Assembly (NCBI RefSeq): GCF_001678665.1
Contig: NZ_LZRP01000009.1
Coordinates: 1 to 64,000, forward strand
Direction: 5' to 3'
From: Erythrobacter sp. QSSC1-22B
GTDB lineage: Bacteria; Pseudomonadota; Alphaproteobacteria; Sphingomonadales; Sphingomonadaceae
Length of the DNA: 64,000 nucleotides
Shown: piece by piece, positions 17,210 to 26,303 of the stretch
Numbering within the stretch: the stretch's first letter is position 1
How the letters are laid out: each line of letters starts with the position of its first letter
Position numbers and translations under genes: made by a program
The notes under the pieces: generated by a model
What the model saw: only the letters and a program-made list of their open reading frames with translations
What the model was told of the DNA's origin: nothing
Databases searched by the model: none

Positions 17210-18247
17210 ATGCCCGACAGACGCTCCATCATTCAGGGCCTCGCCATGCTCCCGGCGGCGCTCGCGCTGCACTCGATCCCGGCGGGCGGGCGGCGAGCGC
17301 GCAAGCCACCGCGCCTCCAGCTCGGCGACACGGTCGGGTTGGTCGAGCCCGCCTCCTTCAGCGACGATCCGGCGCAGATCGAGGCGGTGCAGGACACCAT
17401 CCGGGCAATGGGGCTGGTCCCCAGGGTCGGCCGCCATGTCGGCAGCCGCCACGGCTATCTCGCGGGTACCGATCGACAGCGCGCCGCCGACCTCAATGCG
17501 ATGTTCGCCGATGACGAGGTGCGCGCGGTCTTTGCGGTCCGGGGCGGGTGGGGAAGCGCCCGCCTGCTGCCCTTCCTCGACTGGAAAACCATCCGCGCCA
17601 ATCCCAAGCTGCTGATCGGCTTCAGCGATATCACCGCGCTTCATCTCGCCTTTGCGGCCCGGGCCGGATTTCCCACGATCCATTCTCCCAATGCCGGCAG
17701 CAGCTGGCAGGAGGTGAGCTGGAACAGCCTGTGGCATCTCGCCTTTGCCGGCGCGGCGCCGACCTTCCGCAATCCCGCCATCGGCCCCGAGGACCGTGCC
17801 GGCGAGGAGCGCTGGCGCACCGTCCCGATCCGCTCGGGGAAGGCACGCGGACGCTTGCTGGGGGGCAATCTCTCGGTGCTGACCGCGCTCGTCGGCACGC
17901 CTTGGCTGCCGGATTTCGATGGCGCGATACTCTTTCTCGAGGACACCGGCGAAGCCGAATACCGGATCGACCGGATGCTGAGCCAATTGGCGCTTTCGGG
18001 CATCCTCGACCGGGTCGACGGCGTGGTCTTCGGCCACTGCACGCGCTGCGCCTCGGGGGTGGATGACTACGCCGGCTTCACCATTCCGGAGTTGCTCGAC
18101 CAATATCTCGCTCCGCTCGGCGTACCGGCCTTTCGCGGGGCCAATATCGGCCACATCGCCAACCAGTTGAGCCTGCCCGTCGGCGTCGGCGTGGAGATCG
18201 ACGCCGACCTCGGGACGATCCGGATACTCGAGCCAGTCGTCGCCTGA
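17210..18247 (+). CDS. S66-family LD-carboxypeptidase
   Basis: The enzyme cleaves the bond between the L- and D-residues in murein tetrapeptides during cell wall recycling, or acts on related peptides (MccF group). The catalytic Ser is S139 in IGFSDIT, after the conserved VRGGWGSARLL. The Glu/His part of the triad is expected in LFLEDTGEAEYRIDRML and GANIGHIANQLSLPVG. The N-terminus (RRSIIQGLAMLPAALALHS) resembles a twin-arginine or weak signal sequence, so a periplasmic location is possible. It is 345 aa, normal for the family. It lies next to the IS6 region, whose cargo also includes an amidohydrolase acting on N-acyl amino acids; a link is only a guess. Confidence 0.9.
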   Translation: MPDRRSIIQGLAMLPAALALHSIPAGGRRARKPPRLQLGDTVGLVEPASFSDDPAQIEAVQDTIRAMGLVPRVGRHVGSRHGYLAGTDRQRAADLNAMFADDEVRAVFAVRGGWGSARLLPFLDWKTIRANPKLLIGFSDITALHLAFAARAGFPTIHSPNAGSSWQEVSWNSLWHLAFAGAAPTFRNPAIGPEDRAGEERWRTVPIRSGKARGRLLGGNLSVLTALVGTPWLPDFDGAILFLEDTGEAEYRIDRMLSQLALSGILDRVDGVVFGHCTRCASGVDDYAGFTIPELLDQYLAPLGVPAFRGANIGHIANQLSLPVGVGVEIDADLGTIRILEPVVA

Positions 18248-18351
18248 GAACATGCCGGCCGGCCAAGCGGTCTTGGCAACGAAGCGAGAGCGCAACCGCC
18301 GAGCCACCGTCCTGAGGGCGGTGCCAGATCGGAGGACCGGCCTTCTTAAGA

Positions 18352-19188
18352 GGTGCTGTCAGTCTAATCGCAACTTGTCTCCGATCGGCGCGGCTCTCCC
18401 CTTCCCCGGCCTGGTTCAGGCCATGAGGGTCTGCCACTCGGCCAAGGCGGCCGAGCGGCGGGTCTTGTAAGTTTTTCGGTCGATCAGGTGACGTTCGGAG
18501 TTGAAGTGATTGTGGACGTTGGCATGAACGGAGGCGAACTTTTGTAGCGCGCTCATCTGTCGAAAGCGCAGCATCGCCCGCTCTCGTCGTCGGAACGGAA
18601 GGTGTGAGTTTTCCACCCGGTTGTTCGCCCAGCGACCAATCTCCTGTTTCTGTTCACAGCCCAGCTCGCTCATCGCTGCTTTGTAGGAGCGCAGACCGTC
18701 GGTCGTGATCGTGTCGGGTGAGCCGTGGCGCTTCAGTGTCTTCTTCATGAAACTGAGCGCAGCGGCCTTGTCCCTGGTCTTGGTGACGTAGCTCTCGAGG
18801 ACCTCGCCCTCGTGATCCACCGCTCGCCACAGGTAATGCATCTCTCCGTTGATCTTCACGTAGACCTCGTCGAGGTGCCACTGCCACTGGCGCAAGCCCC
18901 GCATGCGGCTGACCCGCTGCCGGCGGATGTCAGCAGCGAACAGCGGGCCGAACCTGTTCCGCCAGTGCCGGACCGTCTCGTGGCATATATCAATGCCACG
19001 CTCCGCCAGCAGGTCTTCCACATTGCGCAGCGACAGCGGGAAGCGGACGTACATCATCACGACGAGCCGGATCACCTCCGGTGACGAATTGAAGTAGCGG
19101 AACGGGCTGGCTGGCTTTTTTGGGCAGGGCATCGGACCGTCCTGACCCGCCACTCCTTACCACCCGGTGCATTTGCTCTGACAGAGCC
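18352..19188 (-). mobile_element. IS6-family insertion sequence, copy 1
   Basis: The 837-bp element has ends GGTGCTGTCAGTCTAATCGC (18352) and, on the other strand, GGCTCTGTCAGAGCAAATGC (19188), an imperfect inverted repeat with the shared core CTGTCAG. It holds one transposase gene. The flanking octamers (tcttaaga and aatgagac) do not match, so no target duplication remains at this copy. The start codon of the amidohydrolase lies one base beyond its right end. Confidence 0.9.
18416..19132 (-). CDS. IS6-family DDE transposase, copy 1
   Basis: The 238-aa protein has an N-terminal HTH (SLRNVEDLLAERGIDICHET), and the catalytic triad lies in WHLDEVYVKI (D), TTDGLRSY (D) and NRVENSHLPFRRRER (E). 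The length is normal for IS6/IS26 relatives, and no damage is visible. ATG 19132 (MPCPKKPASPF) is chosen to match copy 2; a start at 19153 would add 7 residues. About a dozen residues differ from copy 2, so the two copies are not a fresh duplication. Confidence 0.92.
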   Translation of the reverse strand: MPCPKKPASPFRYFNSSPEVIRLVVMMYVRFPLSLRNVEDLLAERGIDICHETVRHWRNRFGPLFAADIRRQRVSRMRGLRQWQWHLDEVYVKINGEMHYLWRAVDHEGEVLESYVTKTRDKAAALSFMKKTLKRHGSPDTITTDGLRSYKAAMSELGCEQKQEIGRWANNRVENSHLPFRRRERAMLRFRQMSALQKFASVHANVHNHFNSERHLIDRKTYKTRRSAALAEWQTLMA

Positions 19189-19189
19189 A

Positions 19190-20833
19190 ATGAGACCTAT
19201 TGCAACTTGCCTGATCGCCACGAGCCTGGTGGTTATCTCCCCGCTTTCCGCTGAGGATACGCCCCAATACGATCTGGTCATCCGGGACGGACGCGTGCTC
19301 GACGGTGCGGGCAATCCATGGACTGAGGCCGATGTTGCTATAGCCGATGGGCGGATTGTGAAGGTCGGCATCGTCACAGGACAGGGCCGCCAGGAACTTG
19401 ATGCCACTGGTCGCTACGTCGCCCCGGGTTTTATTGACATGCTAGACCAGTCGGGCTCGGCGCTGCTGCGCGATGGCAGCGCAGCGAACAAACTTCAGAT
19501 GGGGGTTACTACGCTGATAGCCGGCGAAGGCGGCACTGCGGTTCCGGCGCACGACCTCTCGGCCTATTTCTCGCAGTTGGAAGCGCAAGGGATCGCGGTC
19601 AATTTCGGAACCTATTACTCGGCGACGCAGGCGCGGGTGGTGGCCATGGGCGATACGGCGGGAACGCCCACACCCGATCAATTCGCGCAAATGGAGCGCG
19701 AGGTCACCGCCGCCATGCGCGCGGGCGCCTTCGGTATCTCCACCGCACTGATATATCCCCCGGCCACCTTTCACTCAGCCGACGATCTTGCGCGGCTGGC
19801 GAGCATCCCTGCACAATGCGGCGGCATCTATGCCACTCATATGCGCGACGAGAGCAGCGAGCTCATCGCCGCGATCGAGGAAGCGATCTCGATCGGCGAG
19901 CGCAGCGGAGCGCAGGTGGAAATCTTCCACATCAAGGCCGCCTTTGCGCCGCTGTGGGGTCAGCTGATGCCGCAAGCTATCGCTACAATCGAACAGGCAC
20001 GCGCCCGGGGAGTCGACGTAGCGGCCAATATCTACCCGTACCGGGCAGGCGGCACCGGGCTCTCGCCGACCGTGCCGACCCATGTCTTCGAAGGAGGGCG
20101 CGAGGCCGCACATGAAAAGCTTCGCGACCCTGCCGTTCGGGCCGTCTTAAAGCAGGAACTGCTCGCCGGACCCCAGCCCGACTGGTCGAACCTGGTCCAC
20201 GCGTCAGGCGGATGGGACAATGTCGTCCTTGCCAATGCCTATGATCCGGCGATGGAGAGATTCGAGGGACAAAGCTTCGCCGCGATTGGTGCCGCGCTCG
20301 GCCGCGATCCTGCCGATGTCGCCTGGGACACGCTTTTGAACGCCCTGCCCGAGCGGGCCAGCGCGCTCTATTTTATGATGCATCAGGACGATATCGACCT
20401 CGCGATGCGCCAGCCGTGGGTCAGCATCGGCACCGATGCTGCTGCCGCGATCACGCCGGTCGATAGCGAGCCTCAAGGGATGACCCACCCACGATCCTAC
20501 GGCACCTTCCCGCGCATCCTGGCCGATTACGTCCGCGACCGCGGCGTGCTCACCCTGCCCGATGCGATCCGCAAAATGACGTCGCTCCCGGCGCTGCGGA
20601 TGGGGCTCGAGGATCGGGGTCTGCTTCGACCCGGGATGCGCGCCGACGTCGTGGTTTTCGATGCGTCTCAGATCCAGGACCGCGCGACCTTTGCCCAATC
20701 CCGGGTGCAGTCCACCGGCGTCGACCATGTGATCGTCAATGGCTCTCTTGCGCTTTACAATGGAGAGTTGACCCCAGCGCGAGCGGGCATGGTTTTGCGC
20801 CATACCTGCGAATTTACATTTGAACCAAAATAA
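19190..20833 (+). CDS. D-aminoacylase-like amidohydrolase, exported
   Basis: The 547-aa protein has a signal peptide (MRPIATCLIATSLVVISPLSAED) and the amidohydrolase fold of the N-acyl-D-amino-acid deacylase group: YDLVIRDGRVLDGAGNP, APGFID, THMRDES, VEIFHIKAA, NIYPYRAGGTGL, IGTDAAA and a C-terminal GMRADVVVFD. The usual metal motif HxH after PGFID is replaced by MLDQSG, as I recall for a subgroup of these proteins; metal binding then depends on the later His and Asp. The ATG starts one base after the IS6 end, so the native promoter was probably lost. It is likely co-transcribed with the creatininase-family gene 51 bp downstream. Confidence 0.85.
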   Translation: MRPIATCLIATSLVVISPLSAEDTPQYDLVIRDGRVLDGAGNPWTEADVAIADGRIVKVGIVTGQGRQELDATGRYVAPGFIDMLDQSGSALLRDGSAANKLQMGVTTLIAGEGGTAVPAHDLSAYFSQLEAQGIAVNFGTYYSATQARVVAMGDTAGTPTPDQFAQMEREVTAAMRAGAFGISTALIYPPATFHSADDLARLASIPAQCGGIYATHMRDESSELIAAIEEAISIGERSGAQVEIFHIKAAFAPLWGQLMPQAIATIEQARARGVDVAANIYPYRAGGTGLSPTVPTHVFEGGREAAHEKLRDPAVRAVLKQELLAGPQPDWSNLVHASGGWDNVVLANAYDPAMERFEGQSFAAIGAALGRDPADVAWDTLLNALPERASALYFMMHQDDIDLAMRQPWVSIGTDAAAAITPVDSEPQGMTHPRSYGTFPRILADYVRDRGVLTLPDAIRKMTSLPALRMGLEDRGLLRPGMRADVVVFDASQIQDRATFAQSRVQSTGVDHVIVNGSLALYNGELTPARAGMVLRHTCEFTFEPK

Positions 20834-20884
20834 TAGCCGGCCCCCGATCCATCGGCTAAGCAACCGAAATCAATAAGGAAATCA

Positions 20885-21637
20885 ATGCGTCTCGATCTGA
20901 TGAGCTGGCCTGAAGTTGATATTTATCTCAAAGGGAGGAATGATATCGTCGTTCCTATTGGGTCGACAGAGCAGCATGGTCCCAATGGCCTTGTTGGAAC
21001 CGACGCTTTATGCGCCGAAGTTATTGGTCGGGCTGTAGGGGAAAAAGCGGCCGCGGTAGTGGCTCCGACTATCTCGATAGGGATGGCGCAACACCATCTC
21101 GGCTTTCCTGGATCGATGTCACTGAGGCCATCGACGCTGCTGGCGGTGGTGCGGGACGTGATCGCGTCGCTTGCCCAACAGGGTTTTCTCCGCATCTCGT
21201 TCGTAAACGGGCATGGCGGCAATATCGCAACTGTCACAGCTGCCTTCGCCGAGTTCTACTCGGAAACGAGCTTCTCCGCCGGACGCACGGCCACACGCGT
21301 GGAGTGTCGCCTGCGTAACTGGTGGGAAGCACCATCTGTCCAGACAATCACGAGTGAGTTGTTTGGCGATGCTGAAGGTATGCATGCGACCGCATCCGAG
21401 GTTTCCGTGACCCAGTTCGCGTTCCCCAACGCGATCAAGAGAGTGGACCTTGATCCGGAAATAGCCCCTACCGGAGTATTTACAGACGCAGTCAGCTATT
21501 GTCTTGCCTTCCCGGATGGCCGTATCGGATCGAACCCGACGCTCGCGAGCCCTGAGGCCGGCGCCCGGCTGGTTGAGGCGGCGGCCTCGGACCTGGCAGT
21601 CGACCACCTCAAGTGGATCGGTCGCCACGAAGCCTAG
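20885..21637 (+). CDS. Creatininase-family amidase
   Basis: This 250-aa protein has the family's metal-binding residues: E29 and H31 in GSTEQHG, D40 in GTDAL, the His of NGHGGN and the Glu of GDAEGMHA. The family hydrolyses cyclic or linear amides (creatinine, formamidopyrimidines, mycofactocin precursor), so the substrate is not fixed. An AAGGAAAT stretch before ATG 20885 is a plausible ribosome site. GC content and codon use look lower than in the core genes, in line with transfer. It follows the amidohydrolase and probably acts in the same breakdown pathway. Confidence 0.85.
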   Translation: MRLDLMSWPEVDIYLKGRNDIVVPIGSTEQHGPNGLVGTDALCAEVIGRAVGEKAAAVVAPTISIGMAQHHLGFPGSMSLRPSTLLAVVRDVIASLAQQGFLRISFVNGHGGNIATVTAAFAEFYSETSFSAGRTATRVECRLRNWWEAPSVQTITSELFGDAEGMHATASEVSVTQFAFPNAIKRVDLDPEIAPTGVFTDAVSYCLAFPDGRIGSNPTLASPEAGARLVEAAASDLAVDHLKWIGRHEA

Positions 21638-21833
21638 CTGGACCCGCGTTATCTGCTCACAACTGCTAACGGAGCCCATCCTCGCCAGCGAAGCCTGCCA
21701 ATCGTCTTTATGTTAAGCCTCGTTCGAATCCCCCGCGTCCGCCTCACTGTCGAGTTCCGGCACCGACAGGTGTGACAACACCTGACCCGAGAGCACCGGG
21801 TCGAGCCGGTCGGCCTGCCCCAGCGCCCAGCCC

Positions 21834-21881
21834 TCGCCCTGCCCTACCCGATCAACCGCGTTCCGCCAGCCGGTGCATTTG
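21834..21881 (-). repeat. Relic of a third IS6-family right end
   Basis: These 48 bases align without gaps to the right end of IS6 copy 2 (22820-22880), with about eight mismatches. They keep the blocks TCGCCCTGCCCTA and GGTGCATTTG but lack the last CTGTCAG bases. It abuts the helicase fragment on its right. The rest of the element is gone. Confidence 0.7.
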
Positions 21882-21884
21882 CCA

Positions 21885-22047
21885 TCACGCCCGTGTTGCG
21901 CCCCATTCCTGAACGTACTGGACCTGCAAGTTTCCAAGCGGGGGCGGCAGTTCGGCGCCTTCGCAGGTCAGGCCTAGGTAGGTTGCCGCTCGGGTAGCTC
22001 CTACATAGAGGTACCTTTCGAACAGGTCTGGCATCTGCGCAGCCAAG
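21885..22047 (-). pseudogene. C-terminal fragment of a UvrD/Rep-like helicase
   Basis: The minus-strand frame from the IS6 copy 2 boundary (22048) to the TGA at 21885 reads LAAQMPDLFERYLYVGATRA, then ATYLGLTCEG and LPPPLGNL. LYVGATRA is the motif VI region of superfamily 1 UvrD/Rep helicases. The ATP-binding and central parts are missing because IS6 copy 2 cuts the gene. Such helicases occur in repair, conjugative and defence loci; which one this was cannot be told. Confidence 0.7.
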
Positions 22048-22888
22048 GGTGCTGTCAGTCTAATCGCAACTTTTCTCCGGATGGCAGAGCTCTCCCCTAC
22101 CCTGGCCTGGTTCAGGCCATGAGGTTCTGCCACTCGGCCAGTGCGGCCGAGCGGCGGGTCTTGTAGGTCTCTCTGTCGATCAGGTGGCGTTCGGAGTTGA
22201 AGTGATTGTGGACGTTGGCATGGACCGAGGCGAACTTTTGTAGCGCTCTCATCTGTCGAAAGCGCAGCATCGCCCGCTCTCGTCGTCGAAACGGCAGGTG
22301 TGAGTTCTCCACCCTGTTGTTGGCCCAGCGGCCAAGCTCCTGTTTCTGCTCACAGCCAAGCACGCTCATGGCTGCCTTGTATGAGCGTAGACCGTCAGTG
22401 GTGATCGTGTCGGGCGAGCCGTGGCGCTTGAGTGTCTTCTTCATGAACCTGAGCGCTGCGGCCTTGTCCCTGGTCTTCGTGACGTAGCTCTCGAGCACCT
22501 CGCCTTCCTGATCAACCGCTCGCCACAGGTAGTGCATCTCTCCGTTGATCTTCACGTAGACCTCGTCGAGGTGCCACTGCCACTGGCGCAAGCCCCGCAT
22601 GCGGCTGACCCGCTGCCGGCGGATGTCAGCAGCGAACAGCGGGCCGAACCTGTTCCACCAGTGCCGGACCGTCTCGTGGCATATATCAATGCCACGCTCA
22701 GCCAGAAGGTCTTCCACATTCCGCAACGACAGCGGGAACCGGACGTACATCATCACAACCAGCCGGATCACCTCCGGTGAGGAGTTGAAATAGCTGAACG
22801 GACTGGCTGGCTTGCGAGGTCTGGGCATCGCCCTGCCCTAGCCCATCACGCGCCTTCGGCCAGTGGGTGCATTTGCTCTGACAGTGCC
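22048..22888 (-). mobile_element. IS6-family insertion sequence, copy 2
   Basis: The 841-bp element has the same orientation as copy 1 and ends GGTGCTGTCAGTCTAATCGC (22048) and, reversed, GGCACTGTCAGAGCAAATGC (22888). It cuts a helicase gene on the left and a DUF2924 gene on the right, two different genes, so flanking DNA was lost or rearranged at this site. No matching octamers flank it (cagccaag, ggcccgag). Confidence 0.9.
22112..22828 (-). CDS. IS6-family DDE transposase, copy 2
   Basis: The 238-aa protein is intact and has the same HTH and DDE blocks as copy 1. Differences from copy 1 include MPRPRK for MPCPKK, RHWWNRF for RHWRNRF, SVLGC for SELGC and MRALQ for MSALQ. Both copies could therefore encode active enzyme, but they arrived separately or diverged long ago. 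Confidence 0.92.
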   Translation of the reverse strand: MPRPRKPASPFSYFNSSPEVIRLVVMMYVRFPLSLRNVEDLLAERGIDICHETVRHWWNRFGPLFAADIRRQRVSRMRGLRQWQWHLDEVYVKINGEMHYLWRAVDQEGEVLESYVTKTRDKAAALRFMKKTLKRHGSPDTITTDGLRSYKAAMSVLGCEQKQELGRWANNRVENSHLPFRRRERAMLRFRQMRALQKFASVHANVHNHFNSERHLIDRETYKTRRSAALAEWQNLMA

Positions 22889-23078
22889 GGCCCGAGGCAC
22901 TCCTTTCAGAAGGCACTGTCATCACCCGCGAGTGGAAGGGCGCCCGCCATGACGTGGAGGTTGCGGATGGCGGGTTCATTTACCGTGGCGAACGCTGGAA
23001 GAGCCTGTCCGAGGTGGCACGGACTATTACCGGCACGCGCTGGAACGGCCCGAGGTTCTTCGGTCTGAGAGAAGCAGC

Positions 23079-23082
<4 letters not shown>
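22889..23082 (+). pseudogene. DUF2924 protein, 5'-truncated by IS6 copy 2
   Basis: The frame from the IS boundary reads RPEALLSEGTVITREWKG, then FIYRGERWKSLSEVARTITG and TRWNGPRFFGLREAA, the C-terminal half of the DUF2924 family (ITGTRWNGPRFFGL is diagnostic). DUF2924 genes typically stand directly upstream of large serine recombinases. The stop TGA overlaps the recombinase ATG as ATGA (23079-23082), so the two were translationally coupled. With its front half lost, coupling and any function of this protein are probably gone. Confidence 0.85.
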
Positions 23083-24653
<1,571 letters not shown>

Positions 24654-24659
24654 GCAGGT

Positions 24660-24741
24660 CCTGCAATGTGCCTGCAACGGTCCTGCTGATCACCTGCTAG
24701 CGACCTGCTAACGTCCTGCTGGGCTCCTGTTCAATCCCTGC
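24660..24741 (+). repeat. Eight CCTGC boxes at exact 11-bp spacing
   Basis: Boxes start at 24660, 24671, 24682, 24693, 24704, 24715, 24726 (CCTGT) and 24737. Each has the form CCTGC plus six variable bases, so they all lie on one face of the helix. They start seven bases after the recombinase stop codon. The spacers are not conserved and no coding frame runs through. Confidence 0.9.
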
Positions 24742-25097
24742 TCTTTTCACGGATCATAGCTTGGGAGCAGCTATCGAAAACACCAGAGTTCTGCCGTTTT
24801 TGGTGGGCTTTTCGTTGTCGGGATGTGCGAATGGGGCTTCCCGAAAAGACGCTAGCAGTTGAATCGGCTTTCCAGGTGAAAGGGTGTGTGGCTTCGAGCT
24901 CACAGAGACATGGCTGCAAATAGCGAGAAATGGCCCGCCTGTTCTCCGACAAGATGCGGGAACCTGCACGGTTTACGCAGCCCGAACCCCGCAGTTCTGC
25001 GCCATCTGGAGAGGCGCACTGGCGTTGGGAGCAAGACTATTGGACTAGTTGGCGGGCCACGACCGATGAAGATGAGCACTACGAATACGCTGTAGCA
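24742..25097. other. Region without a confident gene after the recombinase repeats
   Basis: Apart from the small doubtful ORF at 24930-25103, I see no domain, tRNA or strong hairpin here. A 73-codon minus-strand frame (24952-24731) crosses the CCTGC boxes and has no recognisable protein. The region separates the recombinase from the convergent MFS gene. Confidence 0.5.
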
Positions 25098-25103
25098 CTA
25101 TGA
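24930..25103 (+). CDS. Possible 57-aa small protein
   Basis: The frame starts MARLFSDKMREPARFTQPEP, continues with EAHWRWEQDYWTSWRATTDE and ends EYAVAL. The composition, with many Trp, Glu and Asp, is protein-like, and the stop overlaps the convergent MFS gene by 6 bp. I know no family, and the ribosome site (GCGAGAA) is weak. It could be chance. Confidence 0.35.
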   Translation: MARLFSDKMREPARFTQPEPRSSAPSGEAHWRWEQDYWTSWRATTDEDEHYEYAVAL

Positions 25104-26303
25104 GCTTCGATCATCCGTGCGAAAGATAACATCACGCGCTATACGCTCTTCTGGCCAAAGCGCACATGCGAGCAGAACAACTGCTACGACTATGTAAGGA
25201 GCGAATGGAGCGATGCCGTAGACAACCGTGCCGGCAAGCGGGCCGATGACCATTCCTAGACCCTGAGCGGCGCCAACAGAACCTGCAGCGGCACCCTGCT
25301 GTGTGGGTTCTACCGAGTTAGCTGCAAGTGCAGAGAAGGAGGGGAAGACCAAGCCCATACCCGCCGCCGCTACGAAGTAACTCGTCCATAGCAGAGGCGC
25401 ACTCGTTGCTAAAATCACCGAAGCGAAGCCGACCGACGCTATCAGGCAGCCAACTCTAATCAATCTAGTCGGAGACCACGCAAGCTTCCTCACTGCCAGC
25501 TGCGACAGGAGCACTGCCACGCCTACTGCGGTCAATGCGAAACCCGCTGCTGATGCGGCTTCGTTCGATCCGAGCTTGAGGCGATCAAGTGCATAGAAGC
25601 CGACCGTGATTTGCGCGACGGCAACGCTGAACATGGCAACGAACGCCACTGCCATCGGCCTCCTGATCCGAGCATCTTGTAATTGCATTTCCGACCTTGC
25701 CAAAGCTGCGTGGCTTTCGGCACGCGGCAGGGAGACCCCAAGGATCAACACGGCGAGCAGGGGCAAGATGGCGGCGGCGTAAAGCGGTAAGCTGAGGTTC
25801 ACGGGCGCAAGTGCCCCGGCCAACGCCGGTCCCGCAATCAAGCCAGCCGCGCTGGCAGCACCGATAGAGGCCATTGCCGAAGCGCGTTTCTCGGGAGGTA
25901 AGTGATCAGCAACAAGGGCCAAGCTCGTTGTGGAGACCCCTGCGTAGAAGGCTCCAATGGCACCACGCGCGATCATCAGAGCGATGAACGTGAGCGTCGT
26001 CGAGGCCAGCATGCTTAGGCCAGCGTAGACGGCGGCGCAGAGCAACAGGTAGCTGATAAAGAAGCCGCTGGTGCAGATGAGCAAGACCACCCGGCGTCCG
26101 TGCCTATCGCTTGCCGTGCCCCACGGTCGAGCCAGCAACATCCAGAGCAATCCGGCCACTGTCACAGTGGCACCCGCTTGCCATGCTGCCAGACCTACAG
26201 AGCGAGCAATAGGACCGATCAGAGCGACAAAGGCCATCATCGCCATAGAGCTGGCTGCCGCGACAAAGATAAGCGGCTTCATATTCAATCGGCGCGCGTT
26301 CAC
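25098..26303 (-). CDS. MFS transporter (12-TM), last gene of siderophore-type operon
   Basis: The 401-aa protein has about twelve hydrophobic segments. The MFS loop 2-3 motif is present as RPWGTASDRHGRRVV, the second-half equivalent is weak, and there is the block ALVADHLPPEKRASAM. It starts at GTG 26303, which overlaps the stop of the permease gene as GTGA; TTG 26309 and ATG 26282 are alternatives. The position at the end of an ABC operon divergent from a TonB-dependent receptor suggests export of a siderophore or release of it after uptake. That role is inferred from context only. Confidence 0.88.
   Translation of the reverse strand: MNARRLNMKPLIFVAAASSMAMMAFVALIGPIARSVGLAAWQAGATVTVAGLLWMLLARPWGTASDRHGRRVVLLICTSGFFISYLLLCAAVYAGLSMLASTTLTFIALMIARGAIGAFYAGVSTTSLALVADHLPPEKRASAMASIGAASAAGLIAGPALAGALAPVNLSLPLYAAAILPLLAVLILGVSLPRAESHAALARSEMQLQDARIRRPMAVAFVAMFSVAVAQITVGFYALDRLKLGSNEAASAAGFALTAVGVAVLLSQLAVRKLAWSPTRLIRVGCLIASVGFASVILATSAPLLWTSYFVAAAGMGLVFPSFSALAANSVEPTQQGAAAGSVGAAQGLGMVIGPLAGTVVYGIAPFAPYIVVAVVLLACALWPEERIARDVIFRTDDRSS

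Noticed and set aside
21715..21750. GTTCGAATCCC as part of a tRNA T-arm
   Set aside because: The flanking bases cannot form a T-stem and no D-arm, anticodon arm or acceptor stem lies upstream.
18352..22888. A recent composite transposon made by two identical IS6 copies
   Set aside because: The copies differ at about 5% of transposase residues and no 8-bp target duplication flanks the unit or either copy.
24660..24741. CCTGC repeats as a CRISPR array
   Set aside because: Repeats are five bases and spacers six bases, far too short, and there are no cas genes.
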